From an uncultured Bacteroidales bacterium (GTDB lineage Bacteria; Bacteroidota; Bacteroidia; Bacteroidales; UBA932): a stretch of DNA of 28,973 nucleotides. The notes beneath the pieces were generated by a model. It did not search any database. It worked only from the letters and a program-made list of their open reading frames with translations, and was not told the DNA's origin. The position numbers and the translations under genes are program-made. Of the stretch, positions 1 to 7,688 are shown one piece after another; positions within the stretch are counted from its first letter, which is position 1, and each line of letters begins with the position of its first letter. The DNA is taken from positions 1 to 28,973 of the forward strand of contig CAMJHJ010000008.1 in assembly GCA_946405485.1 (NCBI GenBank). The letters run 5' to 3'.

Positions 1-824
1 AAGCGGTCCGCCTGGGCGAGGACGTTCCCTTCGTGCAGCACTTGTCCCTTGTGGTCGATGCTGGCGGTGCCGCTGATGTAGATCCGTCCGTCGCTCAACC
101 GTACGCCCCGCTCGAAGGCGACGCCGTAGTCGTGGGTCGGGCTGAGGTGGGAGAGTGCCTTCAGATAGGTCTTGTCGCTTTCGTGAATGTCAGGGCGGGT
201 CAGGAAGTCGATCGCCACGACGGCGCTGCGGCCCTCCGTGGCCCCGCCGATGCCGGTGGAAGCGATATAGTGCGTATCATGGCTGAGACCTTCTTCGGCG
301 AATACGTCGTTGCGGGCCCGTACGAGGCCGGCGTAGTTGGCGTCGATGTCGCGCACATAGATCCAGGTGCGCACGCAGTGGGTCTTCAGGTCCAGGCCGA
401 GGGGCCGGATGATGGAAAGGTATTTGTCAAAAAGCAGGCGCGCCTGGGCATAGGAGTCCAGACCCTGCGCCTCGTCTTCCCGGAGCCGCAGGCTGTGGAA
501 CAGGTATTTCCGCTTTTCAGAAGAAGTATGGACCAGGACCGCGATGCCGCTGCGGTCCAGCGGCGGCTGCTCTACGATGGAAATGGCAGGGATGTCTTCC
601 AGGTCCTGCCCTCCTTTCCGTCCCGTCCAGGAAAAGCTCTTCAGCATCGCCCGTAAAGCCCCGGCCTGATTCTGCGCATCGCTCAGGAAAAAGCGCACGA
701 ATATGGCCCGGCGCCCTTCCGACGCCTCCATGCCCAGATAGTTCTCCAACTGGATCCGCAAAGACAGCAGGGTCTCGGCGAAAGACACACCGGGACCGGA
801 TCGAAGTATCTCATAATTATCCAT
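1..824 (-). CDS. Rid/YjgF-like protein (C-terminus cut off by window edge)
   Basis: The minus-strand frame is open from an ATG at 824 to the window edge, giving at least 274 residues without a stop. The middle part, with RTWIYVRDIDANYAGLV followed by a stretch ending in STGIGG, resembles the N-terminal region of the chorismatase/YjgF-like superfamily. The last visible part (GVRLSDGRIYISGTASID) looks like the start of a Rid/YjgF fold, whose trimer interface often binds small metabolites or enamine/imine intermediates. No signal peptide is seen, so the protein is probably cytosolic. It is divergent from the ROK kinase gene. The reaction cannot be told from sequence; an enamine/imine deaminase-like or chorismatase-like activity is possible. 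The start is uncertain because the only good promoter box lies five bases upstream of this ATG. The next in-frame ATG is at 731. Confidence 0.7.
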   Translation of the reverse strand, partial: MDNYEILRSGPGVSFAETLLSLRIQLENYLGMEASEGRRAIFVRFFLSDAQNQAGALRAMLKSFSWTGRKGGQDLEDIPAISIVEQPPLDRSGIAVLVHTSSEKRKYLFHSLRLREDEAQGLDSYAQARLLFDKYLSIIRPLGLDLKTHCVRTWIYVRDIDANYAGLVRARNDVFAEEGLSHDTHYIASTGIGGATEGRSAVVAIDFLTRPDIHESDKTYLKALSHLSPTHDYGVAFERGVRLSDGRIYISGTASIDHKGQVLHEGNVLAQADR

Positions 825-828
825 CAAC

Positions 829-836
829 CAAATATA
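829..836 (-). promoter_or_regulatory. Promoter -7 box for the Rid-like gene
   Basis: The minus strand reads TATATTTG, a perfect match to the Bacteroidota sigma-A -7 element TAnnTTTG. A TTGG (857-860 on the plus strand as ccaa), three of four matches to the -33 TTTG, sits 20 bases upstream. The predicted transcription start is about 825, essentially at the ATG. Confidence 0.5.
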
Positions 837-886
837 CAAAAAAAATACTGCGTTCTCCAATCCCCATTTGTGGTGATTCTGCGGCG

Positions 887-918
887 TTTGCAATCATAGC
901 GGAAAGTTCATATCTTTG
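887..918 (+). promoter_or_regulatory. Promoter for the ROK/glycosylation operon
   Basis: TTTG (887-890), a 20-base spacer and TATCTTTG (911-918) match the Bacteroidota consensus TTTG-N19-21-TAnnTTTG in both boxes. The predicted start of transcription is near 922, giving a leader of about 26 bases to the ATG at 948. This is the best-matching promoter in the window. Confidence 0.7.
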
Positions 919-947
919 TTAGATAGACACAGATAACACAAAACGAT

Positions 948-1823
948 ATGAACCGGAAAAAATTCGCAATCGGCGTCGATGTGGGAGGCTCGCACCTCTG
1001 CTCCGCCGTCATCGACCTGGACCGGAAAGTCCTTTGCAGCGCACCCGTCCTGACCCCGATGGACAGCAGCGGCCCCGCCGAGGAGATCCTGGCCTGCTTC
1101 AAGAAGAACCTCCTGGAAACGATGGAAGTCTTCGGTAAGAAGGTGAACCGCATCGGCCTGGCTTTCCCGGGCCCCTTCGACTATGAGAAGGGTATTCCCT
1201 ATATGGACCAGAAGTTCCAGAAGCTCTATGGGATGAACATGCCCAAGGAACTCCGTAAGCAGCTGGACAGCCCCCGGGCCAGCTTCAAGTTCATCAACGA
1301 CGCTTCGGCCTTCGCCCTCGGCGAATGCTTCTGCGGCAGCGGCCGCGACCGCAAGCGGGTGATCGCCCTGACCCTGGGGACGGGCGTGGGATCCGGATTC
1401 GTCGCGGACGGCAAGCTGGACGAGCACTCCGATCGCGTGCCGGAAGGCGGTGAGGTCTGGAACCTGCCTTTCGAGGATACCATCGTGGATGCCTGCTTCT
1501 CCACCCGCTGGGTCGTGAAGCGCTACAAGGAGCTGACCGGCAAGGATGTGCCCGGCGCGAAGGAAGTCGCCCAGGCTGTTCCGGCCGAAGCCGAGGCCCG
1601 GCAGCTGTTCCATGAATACGGGGCAAGGCTGGCGGAGTTTGTCGCGCCCTGGCTGAAGAAGTTCGGCGCCGACACCCTGGTGCTCGGCGGCAACATTTCC
1701 CGCAATTTCCCGCATTTCAGCGAGGCCCTGCTCGCCGGCATTCCCGAGAGCGTGGAGGTCCGCACTTCGACCTTGTTGGACCAGGCGGCGATGATCGGTG
1801 CCGCCTCGCTGTTCAAGGAATAA
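948..1823 (+). CDS. ROK-family sugar kinase-like protein (atypical)
   Basis: This 291-residue cytosolic protein has the ROK/ASKHA fold: an N-terminal phosphate-binding loop (IGVDVGGSH, residues 8-16), a GLAFPGPFD segment, the catalytic-type Asp118 in FINDASAFALGE and the adenosine-site motif LTLGTGVGSGF (141-151). ROK kinases phosphorylate glucose, N-acetylglucosamine, N-acetylmannosamine and similar sugars with ATP. Two usual features are missing: the zinc motif CxCGxxGC is absent, and the sugar-binding ExGH appears as EGGE (166-169). The substrate therefore cannot be assigned, and a non-sugar or altered specificity is possible. It has no N-terminal helix-turn-helix, so it is not a ROK repressor. 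It is first in a five-gene run and is followed after four bases by a glycosidase, which suggests that it salvages the released sugar (inference). Confidence 0.85.
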   Translation: MNRKKFAIGVDVGGSHLCSAVIDLDRKVLCSAPVLTPMDSSGPAEEILACFKKNLLETMEVFGKKVNRIGLAFPGPFDYEKGIPYMDQKFQKLYGMNMPKELRKQLDSPRASFKFINDASAFALGECFCGSGRDRKRVIALTLGTGVGSGFVADGKLDEHSDRVPEGGEVWNLPFEDTIVDACFSTRWVVKRYKELTGKDVPGAKEVAQAVPAEAEARQLFHEYGARLAEFVAPWLKKFGADTLVLGGNISRNFPHFSEALLAGIPESVEVRTSTLLDQAAMIGAASLFKE

Positions 1824-1827
1824 GTAT

Positions 1828-3138
1828 ATGAAACACCGGCTGCTTCTGCTGCTGATTCCGTTTCTGGCGTCCGCCTGTATGCAGGAGGACGGGGAGACCC
1901 TGTTCCTGAAAGGGATCCTGGACGATCCGCTGATGGCGCAGGTGGACTCGATGGCCCGTGCCGTCGCGGCGACCGGATTCAACGCCGGAGACGGTTACAA
2001 GGAGGTCTGGATCCGCGATTTCAACACTTTCATCGCCTTGTCCCTCGAGGTGGTCGACACGGCCGAGGTGAGAGGGGCGCTGGAAACATTCCTGGATTTC
2101 CAGGGACCGGATGGGGACATCCCGGACGCTTATGTCTCAGGCGTGGATACCTCCGCCGTGCCCTATCGCTACCGTTACAGCCGGGCGCGGCCGAAACTCG
2201 CCGCACACAAGAATACCGTCGAGACGGACCAGGAGTCTTCCCTGATCCAGGCCGCCTGCCAGTACGTCAAGTTGACGGGCGATACGGCCTGGCTTGCTTC
2301 GAAACGCGGCGGCAAGGCCGTCCTGCAGCGGCTGGAGGACGCAATGTCCTATCTGCGCAAATGCAAATGGAATGACGGCTATGGCCTGATCACCGGCGCC
2401 ACGACGGCCGACTGGGGCGACGTGCAGCCGGAGCATGGATGGGGGGTGGAAATCGATGAGAACAGTCACTATGCCATCGATATCTACGATAACGCGATGT
2501 TTGTCCTGGCCTTGGGCGACCTGGCTGAAATGTGCCGTCTCGTCGGTGAAGACAGCCGGGCCCGGCAGTGGATCGTGCTCAAGGAGGAACTGACGGTCAA
2601 CATTCGCAAGTATCTATGGGATCCGGAGCGGCGCAAGTTCCATCCTCATATCTACCTGGACGGTTCTCCTTTCCCTGAGGACCTGGACGAGGAAGCGATT
2701 TACTACCATGGCGGTACTGCCGTGGCAGCCTTGGCCGACATCCTGACGCGTGCCGAAGTGGCCGAGGCCAACGCCCGCATGCTGGAGAACGTCGCGGCCG
2801 CAGGAGCCCAGAGCATAGGCCTGACCCTGTATCCGGCGTACCCGTCCGGCACCTTCGCCAATCCGATGATGGGCGCATGGCAGTACCAGAACGGCGGCGA
2901 CTGGACCTGGTTCGGGGCCCGCTGGATCTGGGCCCTGGTGAAGTACGGCTTCCTGCACGAGGCCTATGATGAACTGCGACCCATGCTGCAGCGTGTCGCC
3001 GACCAGGGCGGATTCTATGAATGGTACAAGTTGGACGGGACCCCCGTCGGTTCCGGTACCTACCGCGGTGCCGCCGGTGTCCTTTTCCGGGCGGACGAGA
3101 TGCTCCGCGCCGCCGCGGCTCAGGCACTTAAGAAGTGA
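1828..3138 (+). CDS. Lipoprotein glycosidase of the six-hairpin (alpha/alpha)6 type
   Basis: This 436-residue protein starts at the ATG at 1828, which gives a clean lipoprotein signal (MKHRLLLLLIPFLASAC, Cys17). The residues after the Cys (MQEDGE) are acidic, as in Bacteroidota surface-export signals, so it may face outward. The body has the alternating helical pattern of six-hairpin glycosidases, with likely active-site segments VWIRDFNTF, ETDQESSL, TTADWGDV, DNAMFVLAL and GGDWTWFGARW. Acidic residues in the RDF and ADWGD segments are plausible catalytic residues. Distant relatives are the glucosidase, invertase and debranching-like clans (GH63, GH100, GH133), but I cannot fix the family. 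It probably trims an exported or environmental glycan. It lies four bases after the ROK gene and four bases before the GT2 gene. Confidence 0.75.
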   Translation: MKHRLLLLLIPFLASACMQEDGETLFLKGILDDPLMAQVDSMARAVAATGFNAGDGYKEVWIRDFNTFIALSLEVVDTAEVRGALETFLDFQGPDGDIPDAYVSGVDTSAVPYRYRYSRARPKLAAHKNTVETDQESSLIQAACQYVKLTGDTAWLASKRGGKAVLQRLEDAMSYLRKCKWNDGYGLITGATTADWGDVQPEHGWGVEIDENSHYAIDIYDNAMFVLALGDLAEMCRLVGEDSRARQWIVLKEELTVNIRKYLWDPERRKFHPHIYLDGSPFPEDLDEEAIYYHGGTAVAALADILTRAEVAEANARMLENVAAAGAQSIGLTLYPAYPSGTFANPMMGAWQYQNGGDWTWFGARWIWALVKYGFLHEAYDELRPMLQRVADQGGFYEWYKLDGTPVGSGTYRGAAGVLFRADEMLRAAAAQALKK

Positions 3139-3142
3139 AAGG

Positions 3143-3874
3143 ATGAATGCTACCGCCGCATATGAGCTGACGATCCTCGTGCCCGTGTACAACGAGCAGG
3201 AGGGACTGCCGGCACTGGAGGAGCGGTTGGCGGCGTATCTCCCGCAGTGCCCCGTCAAGGCCTGCGTGCTCCTGATCAACGACGGATCGACCGACCTAAG
3301 CGGGGCGCGCATTTTGGAGGCGTGCTCGCGGCATACGGATTTCTTTTATCTGGAGTTTGAGCGGAACCACGGACTGAGCACGGCGCTGAAGGCCGGCTTC
3401 GACTATGCGGAGTCGGAACTCTGCGGATATATCGATGCGGACCTGCAGACGGCCCCGGAAGATTTCGACCTGCTGCTGGCCGCCCTGGGAGACAACGATC
3501 TGGTGACAGGTGTCCGCACGGGCCGCAAAGACTCCGCTTGGAAACGCTTCCAGAGCCGTGTGGGCAATGCCTGGCGCCGCGCCTATACCCACGACGGGGC
3601 CACGGATACCGGCTGCCCGCTGAAACTCATCCGGACCGAAACGGCCCGTCGGCTGCCCGCTTTCCAGGGCATGCACCGCTTCCTGCCCGCTCTTGTGCTG
3701 CTCGACGGCGGAACCTACAAGGAGGTCCCGGTGCGGCATTTCCCCCGCACGGCGGGGACTTCCAAATTCGGCGTCTGGAACCGCCTGGGGCGGGGAATCG
3801 CCGACTGCCGCGCCCTGCGTTGGATGCGGAAACGCCGCATTGCCTACAAAGTATCACAGACCAACCTCAAGTAG
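3143..3874 (+). CDS. GT2 polyprenyl-phosphate glycosyltransferase (DPM/ArnC-like)
   Basis: This 243-residue GT-A enzyme begins LTILVPVYNEQEGLPALEE, has the nucleotide segment LLINDGSTD and the metal-binding DAD in YIDADLQTAPEDF, and ends in a basic tail. There are no C-terminal membrane helices, so it resembles the soluble dolichyl-phosphate-mannose synthase type. Family members move a sugar from a nucleotide donor onto undecaprenyl phosphate on the cytosolic face. The ATG at 3143 is preceded by a purine-rich AAAGG and avoids overlap with the glycosidase. The downstream neighbours are a LAB_N membrane protein and an ArnT-like transferase, the usual partners that bring the lipid-linked sugar outside and use it. 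The sugar itself cannot be read from the sequence. Confidence 0.88.
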   Translation: MNATAAYELTILVPVYNEQEGLPALEERLAAYLPQCPVKACVLLINDGSTDLSGARILEACSRHTDFFYLEFERNHGLSTALKAGFDYAESELCGYIDADLQTAPEDFDLLLAALGDNDLVTGVRTGRKDSAWKRFQSRVGNAWRRAYTHDGATDTGCPLKLIRTETARRLPAFQGMHRFLPALVLLDGGTYKEVPVRHFPRTAGTSKFGVWNRLGRGIADCRALRWMRKRRIAYKVSQTNLK

Positions 3875-3880
3875 ACGCAG

Positions 3881-4519
3881 ATGGACAGCCCGCTATGGAT
3901 TTACTGCATCGGTTTCAGCGCCCAGGTGTTCTTTACCGCCAGGGTGCTGGTCCAGTGGTACCTGTCCGAGAAGAACCGGAAGGTGGAATCGCCCGCCCTG
4001 TTCTGGATCTTCAGCATCATCGGCTCGCTCATCCTGCTTTTCTATGGCTGGCTGCGCCGGGACCTGGCCATCATCGTCGGGGAATTCATCTCTTTCTATA
4101 TCTATCTCTGGAACCTTCGTGCGAAGGGGCTCTTCGACCGTTCGTCCCGCTTGCTGCCGCTCCTGCTTTCGCTGGTTCCGCTGGCGGCTTTGGCGCTGAT
4201 GCTGAGGGATTTTCCTTCATTCAGCACGGACTTCTTCCGGAGCTCGGAGGTGTCGGGAGCGCTGCTCGTCTTCGGCATCGCCGGCCAGTTGGTCTTCAAG
4301 TCGCGCTTCCTGGTCCAATGGTTCTACAGTGTCCGGCACGGGGAGTCCTCGCTGCCGATGGTGTTCTGGATCATTTCCGTGGCGGGATCCCTGATGATCA
4401 TCGTCTATGGCCTGATCCGGCACGACTGGGTCCTGGTCGCCGGCCAGATCGGCATCGTCGCTTCCGTCCGCAACATCATGATCGCCCTTGCCCGTCAGTC
4501 TGATGAAAAAACTGTGTAA
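3881..4519 (+). CDS. Tandem LAB_N membrane protein
   Basis: This 212-residue integral membrane protein contains two copies of the LAB_N (lipid A biosynthesis N-terminal) domain, at about residues 5-75 and 128-205. The copies share FxxRxLVQWxxS, then PxxFWIxSxxGSL, then YGxxRxDxxxxxG. LAB_N domains are short three-helix units related to PQ-loop/SWEET-like membrane proteins. They commonly sit beside GT2 and GT39/83 enzymes in Bacteroidota. By context it may move or position the polyprenyl-phosphate sugar made by the upstream GT2; this is inference, not a known activity. Between the repeats are another hydrophobic helix (LLPLLLSLVPLAALAL) and a polar loop. Its 3' end overlaps the next gene by 17 bases, indicating tight co-expression. 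Confidence 0.85.
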   Translation: MDSPLWIYCIGFSAQVFFTARVLVQWYLSEKNRKVESPALFWIFSIIGSLILLFYGWLRRDLAIIVGEFISFYIYLWNLRAKGLFDRSSRLLPLLLSLVPLAALALMLRDFPSFSTDFFRSSEVSGALLVFGIAGQLVFKSRFLVQWFYSVRHGESSLPMVFWIISVAGSLMIIVYGLIRHDWVLVAGQIGIVASVRNIMIALARQSDEKTV

Positions 4520-6104
4520 GCGTTTCCCCGTCGCGGCTGTCATGCTGCTGGTGCTGCTCTGCGTGGCGCCGGTCCTGTTGTTCCGGGATTTCAGCCCCGC
4601 CAATGAACTCCGCTATCTGAGCATCGCCGACGAGGCGCTTGCCGACGGACACTGGTTCGCTTTCTCCAACCACGGAGAGCCCTACGCGGACAAGCCGCCG
4701 CTCTATCTTTGGATCGTGATGCTGTGCCGCCTGCTATTCGGGAAGCACAGCATGCTGGCCTTGAGCCTTTTCTCGCTGTTGCCCGCGTTCGGGATTACGC
4801 TTGCGATGGACCGCATGGCCTTCCGGGAGGAGCGTCCGCTGACGCGGGCTGCCGCTGCGATGCTGCTGCTGACGACGGCGATCTTCCTGGCGATGTCGGT
4901 GTATGTGCGGATGGATATGCTGATGTGCCTCTGGATCGTGCTGGCTCTCTATGCCTATTGGGAAGGGAAGAGCGGCTGGTTTGCCCTGACGACCTTCCTG
5001 GCCCTGTTTACCAAGGGCCCCGTGGGGCTGCTGGTACCGCCCCTGACCATCGTGGCCTATCTGGTCGCCACCGGTCACTGGCGCAGCCTGGGCAAGACCT
5101 TCACCGGTCGTTTCTTCGCTATCCTGGGCACACTGAGCCTGGTCTGGCTGGGCCTGGCTTATTACGAAGGCGGACCGGAGTATTTGCTGAACCTGACAGT
5201 CGGGCAGACGTACGGCCGGGCCGTCCATGCCGGTATGCACCGGGAGCCTTTCTGGTTCTATCTGGCCGTCATCTGGGGCGTCGCGGCGCCCTGGTGTCTG
5301 CTGACGGTTCCTGCAATGGTCGCCTCCTTCCGCGAGAAAAGCGGTTCGAGCCGGCACAGCAACCCGACGCACCGGACCCGCCGCGAGCGCCTGTTCGCCT
5401 GGGCCGTGATCGTGACATTCGTGCTGCTTTCTTTTTTCAGTTCCAAGCTGGCCATATACCTCCTGCCGTCGATCCCGTTCCTCACAGCTGTCTTTGTCCT
5501 GGTGGAAAAACGTCTGGGCTGGCGGCCCTGGATGCGGCTTGCGCTGGGCGCAGTCTCGATCCTGTTCGCCCTGATCGGAGTGGCGGCCATCGCCGGTTAT
5601 TTCTTCTTTGACCGTCTCCCGGTTCCGGCGGAATATGGCTTTGCCCGAACGCTTTTGTTGTTCCCGGGGGGCGCGCTGCTGATCGCAGCCGGCGCGTATG
5701 CGCTTTTTGCCTCCGGGCACGGATGGCAGCGTCCCGTGCTGGTCCTCGGGGCGGCCCTGCTGCTCTTGATCCCTCTCTTTTCTCCGCTCCTGCCCAAGGT
5801 CAACGAAGTCGTCAGTTACCGGCAGCTCAGCGAGGATGTCCGTTCCGTCGCCCGTCCTGCTTCCGAGATCTGCGCCCTAGGGCTCTACCGGCCCGAAAAC
5901 ATGGATGTGTATCTGCACCGGGCGATCCGGGTCCTGGATCCGGAGACATTCGAGGAAGACCTTTCGTCGATGCCGACGGGTACGGTCGTGATCGTCTCAC
6001 AAAAGAAAGATGCCGCCGCATCGGGACGATACAGCGACATCTTGAAGGCTTCCGGCCGCCGCTTCACCGAATCCTCGGCCAGGCTCTACCGGATCTGGCG
6101 GTGA
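4503..6104 (+). CDS. ArnT/PMT-like membrane glycosyltransferase (GT83/GT39)
   Basis: This 533-residue multi-spanning protein has the ArnT/PMT architecture. The first helix (MKKLCKRFPVAAVMLLVLL) is followed by a periplasmic loop with SPANELRYLSIADEAL and KPPLYLW, then about ten more hydrophobic helices and a soluble C-terminal domain from about residue 440. Such enzymes use undecaprenyl-phosphate sugars to glycosylate lipid A, proteins or other envelope targets at the outer face of the inner membrane. The canonical Asp-Glu pair in the first loop appears as Asn-Glu here, which is odd because the Asp is usually important. The start at 4503 overlaps the LAB_N gene. It converges on the transporter gene with only three bases between the stops. 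The acceptor is unknown. Confidence 0.85.
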   Translation: MKKLCKRFPVAAVMLLVLLCVAPVLLFRDFSPANELRYLSIADEALADGHWFAFSNHGEPYADKPPLYLWIVMLCRLLFGKHSMLALSLFSLLPAFGITLAMDRMAFREERPLTRAAAAMLLLTTAIFLAMSVYVRMDMLMCLWIVLALYAYWEGKSGWFALTTFLALFTKGPVGLLVPPLTIVAYLVATGHWRSLGKTFTGRFFAILGTLSLVWLGLAYYEGGPEYLLNLTVGQTYGRAVHAGMHREPFWFYLAVIWGVAAPWCLLTVPAMVASFREKSGSSRHSNPTHRTRRERLFAWAVIVTFVLLSFFSSKLAIYLLPSIPFLTAVFVLVEKRLGWRPWMRLALGAVSILFALIGVAAIAGYFFFDRLPVPAEYGFARTLLLFPGGALLIAAGAYALFASGHGWQRPVLVLGAALLLLIPLFSPLLPKVNEVVSYRQLSEDVRSVARPASEICALGLYRPENMDVYLHRAIRVLDPETFEEDLSSMPTGTVVIVSQKKDAAASGRYSDILKASGRRFTESSARLYRIWR

Positions 6105-6107
6105 TCC

Positions 6108-7676
6108 TTATTCCTGCGGGCGGATCTTTTCTTCTTCCTTTTCTTCCTTGTCAATCTCCTTGTCGAGGGCCTTGGCTTCGCTGACGAGCTCCTTGGCTTC
6201 GCCGACGAGGGCGGCGGTGAAGGCCTGTGCCCGGGCGTAACCGTCGCGCGGAGCCTTCCACATGGAGAGGAAGATCAGCACGCCGATGATGCCCACGAAG
6301 ATGAAGGTCATGAAGACGGCGTTCCAGCCGAGCTTGTCGGCGATCAGACCGATGGCGATGGCTGCGAGGGCGGAGCCGACATAGCCGAGGATGCCGGTCA
6401 GGCCGTTGGCCGTCGCCGAGGCTTCCTTGGTCGCCTGGTTGGCGGCGCCGATGCCGATCAGCGCCTGCGGCCCGTAGATGCAGAAGCCGCCGAGAGCCAG
6501 GATGAAGATCGACAGGAAGGGATTGATGTTCGGCAGCAGGGCGAAGAGGCCGAAGAAGACCACGGCGCCGATCATGCTGAACACGCACATCCGGTGCGCC
6601 TTTCCCTTGAAGATGTGGTCGGTGGCCCAGCCGGCGAAGATGGTGCCGAAGATGGCCAGCAGTTCGAAGAAGGCGACGGACCAGGCTGCGGACTTGATGT
6701 CCATGCCGCGGTGCTCGGTCAGGAATTTCGGGCCCCAGTCCAGCACGCCGACGCGCAGCACGTAGACGAAGATATTGGCGATGGACAGCGTCCAGACCCA
6801 GCGGTTCTTGAAGACCATGTGGCGCAGGAAGGCGCTGTGGGCGCCTTTCTGGCCGGCGGTGTCATCCTTGCCGGTGTGGGTGCCTTCGACTTCGGGCAGG
6901 CCGACATCCTGGGGCTTGTCCTTGAGGCCGAGAAGGATCAGGATGGCGCCCGCAAGGGCGAACATGGCCGGAATCCAGAAGCACCAGCGCCAGGCACCGT
7001 AATGGCCGGCGTAGGAGAGGACGCGGGAAGTCTGCTCCGCGGCGGAGAGGCCGTCCCAGCCCTTGATGCTTCCGGCGAGGTTCTGCGTGATGGCGTGGAC
7101 GACGGAGGAGTCACCCGTCATGTCGGCGCCCATGTTGGACATGATCAGGCCGCAGACGACGGAGGCTGCGATGGCTCCGATCGAGTGGGAGGTGTTCCAG
7201 ATGCTCATCTTGGTCGCCAGCTCTCCCGGCGGGATCCAGGTCGGCAGCATCCTCGCGCAGGGAGGATAGCCCATGCCCTGGAAGTATTGGTTCAGCACGA
7301 TCGTGACACCCATCACCAGGATGAGCATGTTGACGAACTGGGGCCCGTCATGCACGCCGGTGATCAGGTAGCTCAGGTCCGCTCCGAAACCGAAGCAGAA
7401 GTTGGCCAGGGCGCAGAGGAACAGGCCGATGGCCATGAAGACCTTGGTGCTGACCTTGTCGACGATGAATCCGTTGATGAAACGCGCCAGGCCGTACACG
7501 ATCGAGCCGAGGCCGATGATGATACCGAAACTGGTGTTGGAGATGCCGTATTCGGCCGTGAGGCCCGGCATGGCGATGGAAAAGTTTTTCCGTACAAAAT
7601 AGAAGATGGCGTAGCATACCATCGAGACGATGATGATGCGCCATTGCCAGAGATTGTACCTTTTCTGAGTATCCAT
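6108..7676 (-). CDS. OPA-family organophosphate transporter (GlpT/UhpT-like)
   Basis: This 522-residue major facilitator protein has the hallmarks of organophosphate:phosphate antiporters. These are Arg29 in FVRKNFSIAMP and Arg308 in FVYVLRVGVLDWGP, matching the two phosphate-binding arginines of E. coli GlpT, and His164 in WNTSHSIG. The family signature GYPPCARMLPTWIPPGELA is present. It probably imports glycerol 3-phosphate or another phosphate ester across the inner membrane in exchange for phosphate. It is longer than the typical 450 residues because of extra polar stretches around 182-225 and 252-285 and a charged Lys/Glu-rich C-terminal tail. It is the last gene of the operon led by a metallophosphoesterase, which could release phosphate esters in the periplasm. 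The exact substrate is not certain; hexose phosphate or a sensor role like UhpC is possible. Confidence 0.88.
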   Translation of the reverse strand: MDTQKRYNLWQWRIIIVSMVCYAIFYFVRKNFSIAMPGLTAEYGISNTSFGIIIGLGSIVYGLARFINGFIVDKVSTKVFMAIGLFLCALANFCFGFGADLSYLITGVHDGPQFVNMLILVMGVTIVLNQYFQGMGYPPCARMLPTWIPPGELATKMSIWNTSHSIGAIAASVVCGLIMSNMGADMTGDSSVVHAITQNLAGSIKGWDGLSAAEQTSRVLSYAGHYGAWRWCFWIPAMFALAGAILILLGLKDKPQDVGLPEVEGTHTGKDDTAGQKGAHSAFLRHMVFKNRWVWTLSIANIFVYVLRVGVLDWGPKFLTEHRGMDIKSAAWSVAFFELLAIFGTIFAGWATDHIFKGKAHRMCVFSMIGAVVFFGLFALLPNINPFLSIFILALGGFCIYGPQALIGIGAANQATKEASATANGLTGILGYVGSALAAIAIGLIADKLGWNAVFMTFIFVGIIGVLIFLSMWKAPRDGYARAQAFTAALVGEAKELVSEAKALDKEIDKEEKEEEKIRPQE

Positions 7677-7688
7677 AGGGTGGTTTGT

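Noticed and set aside
33..656. Plus-strand open frame of 207 codons at the left edge
   Set aside because: The minus strand in this region gives a Rid-like protein with recognisable motifs, so the plus frame is its shadow.
948..1823. Calling the ROK gene a glucokinase
   Set aside because: The zinc motif and the ExGH histidine are missing, so substrate assignment is not supported.
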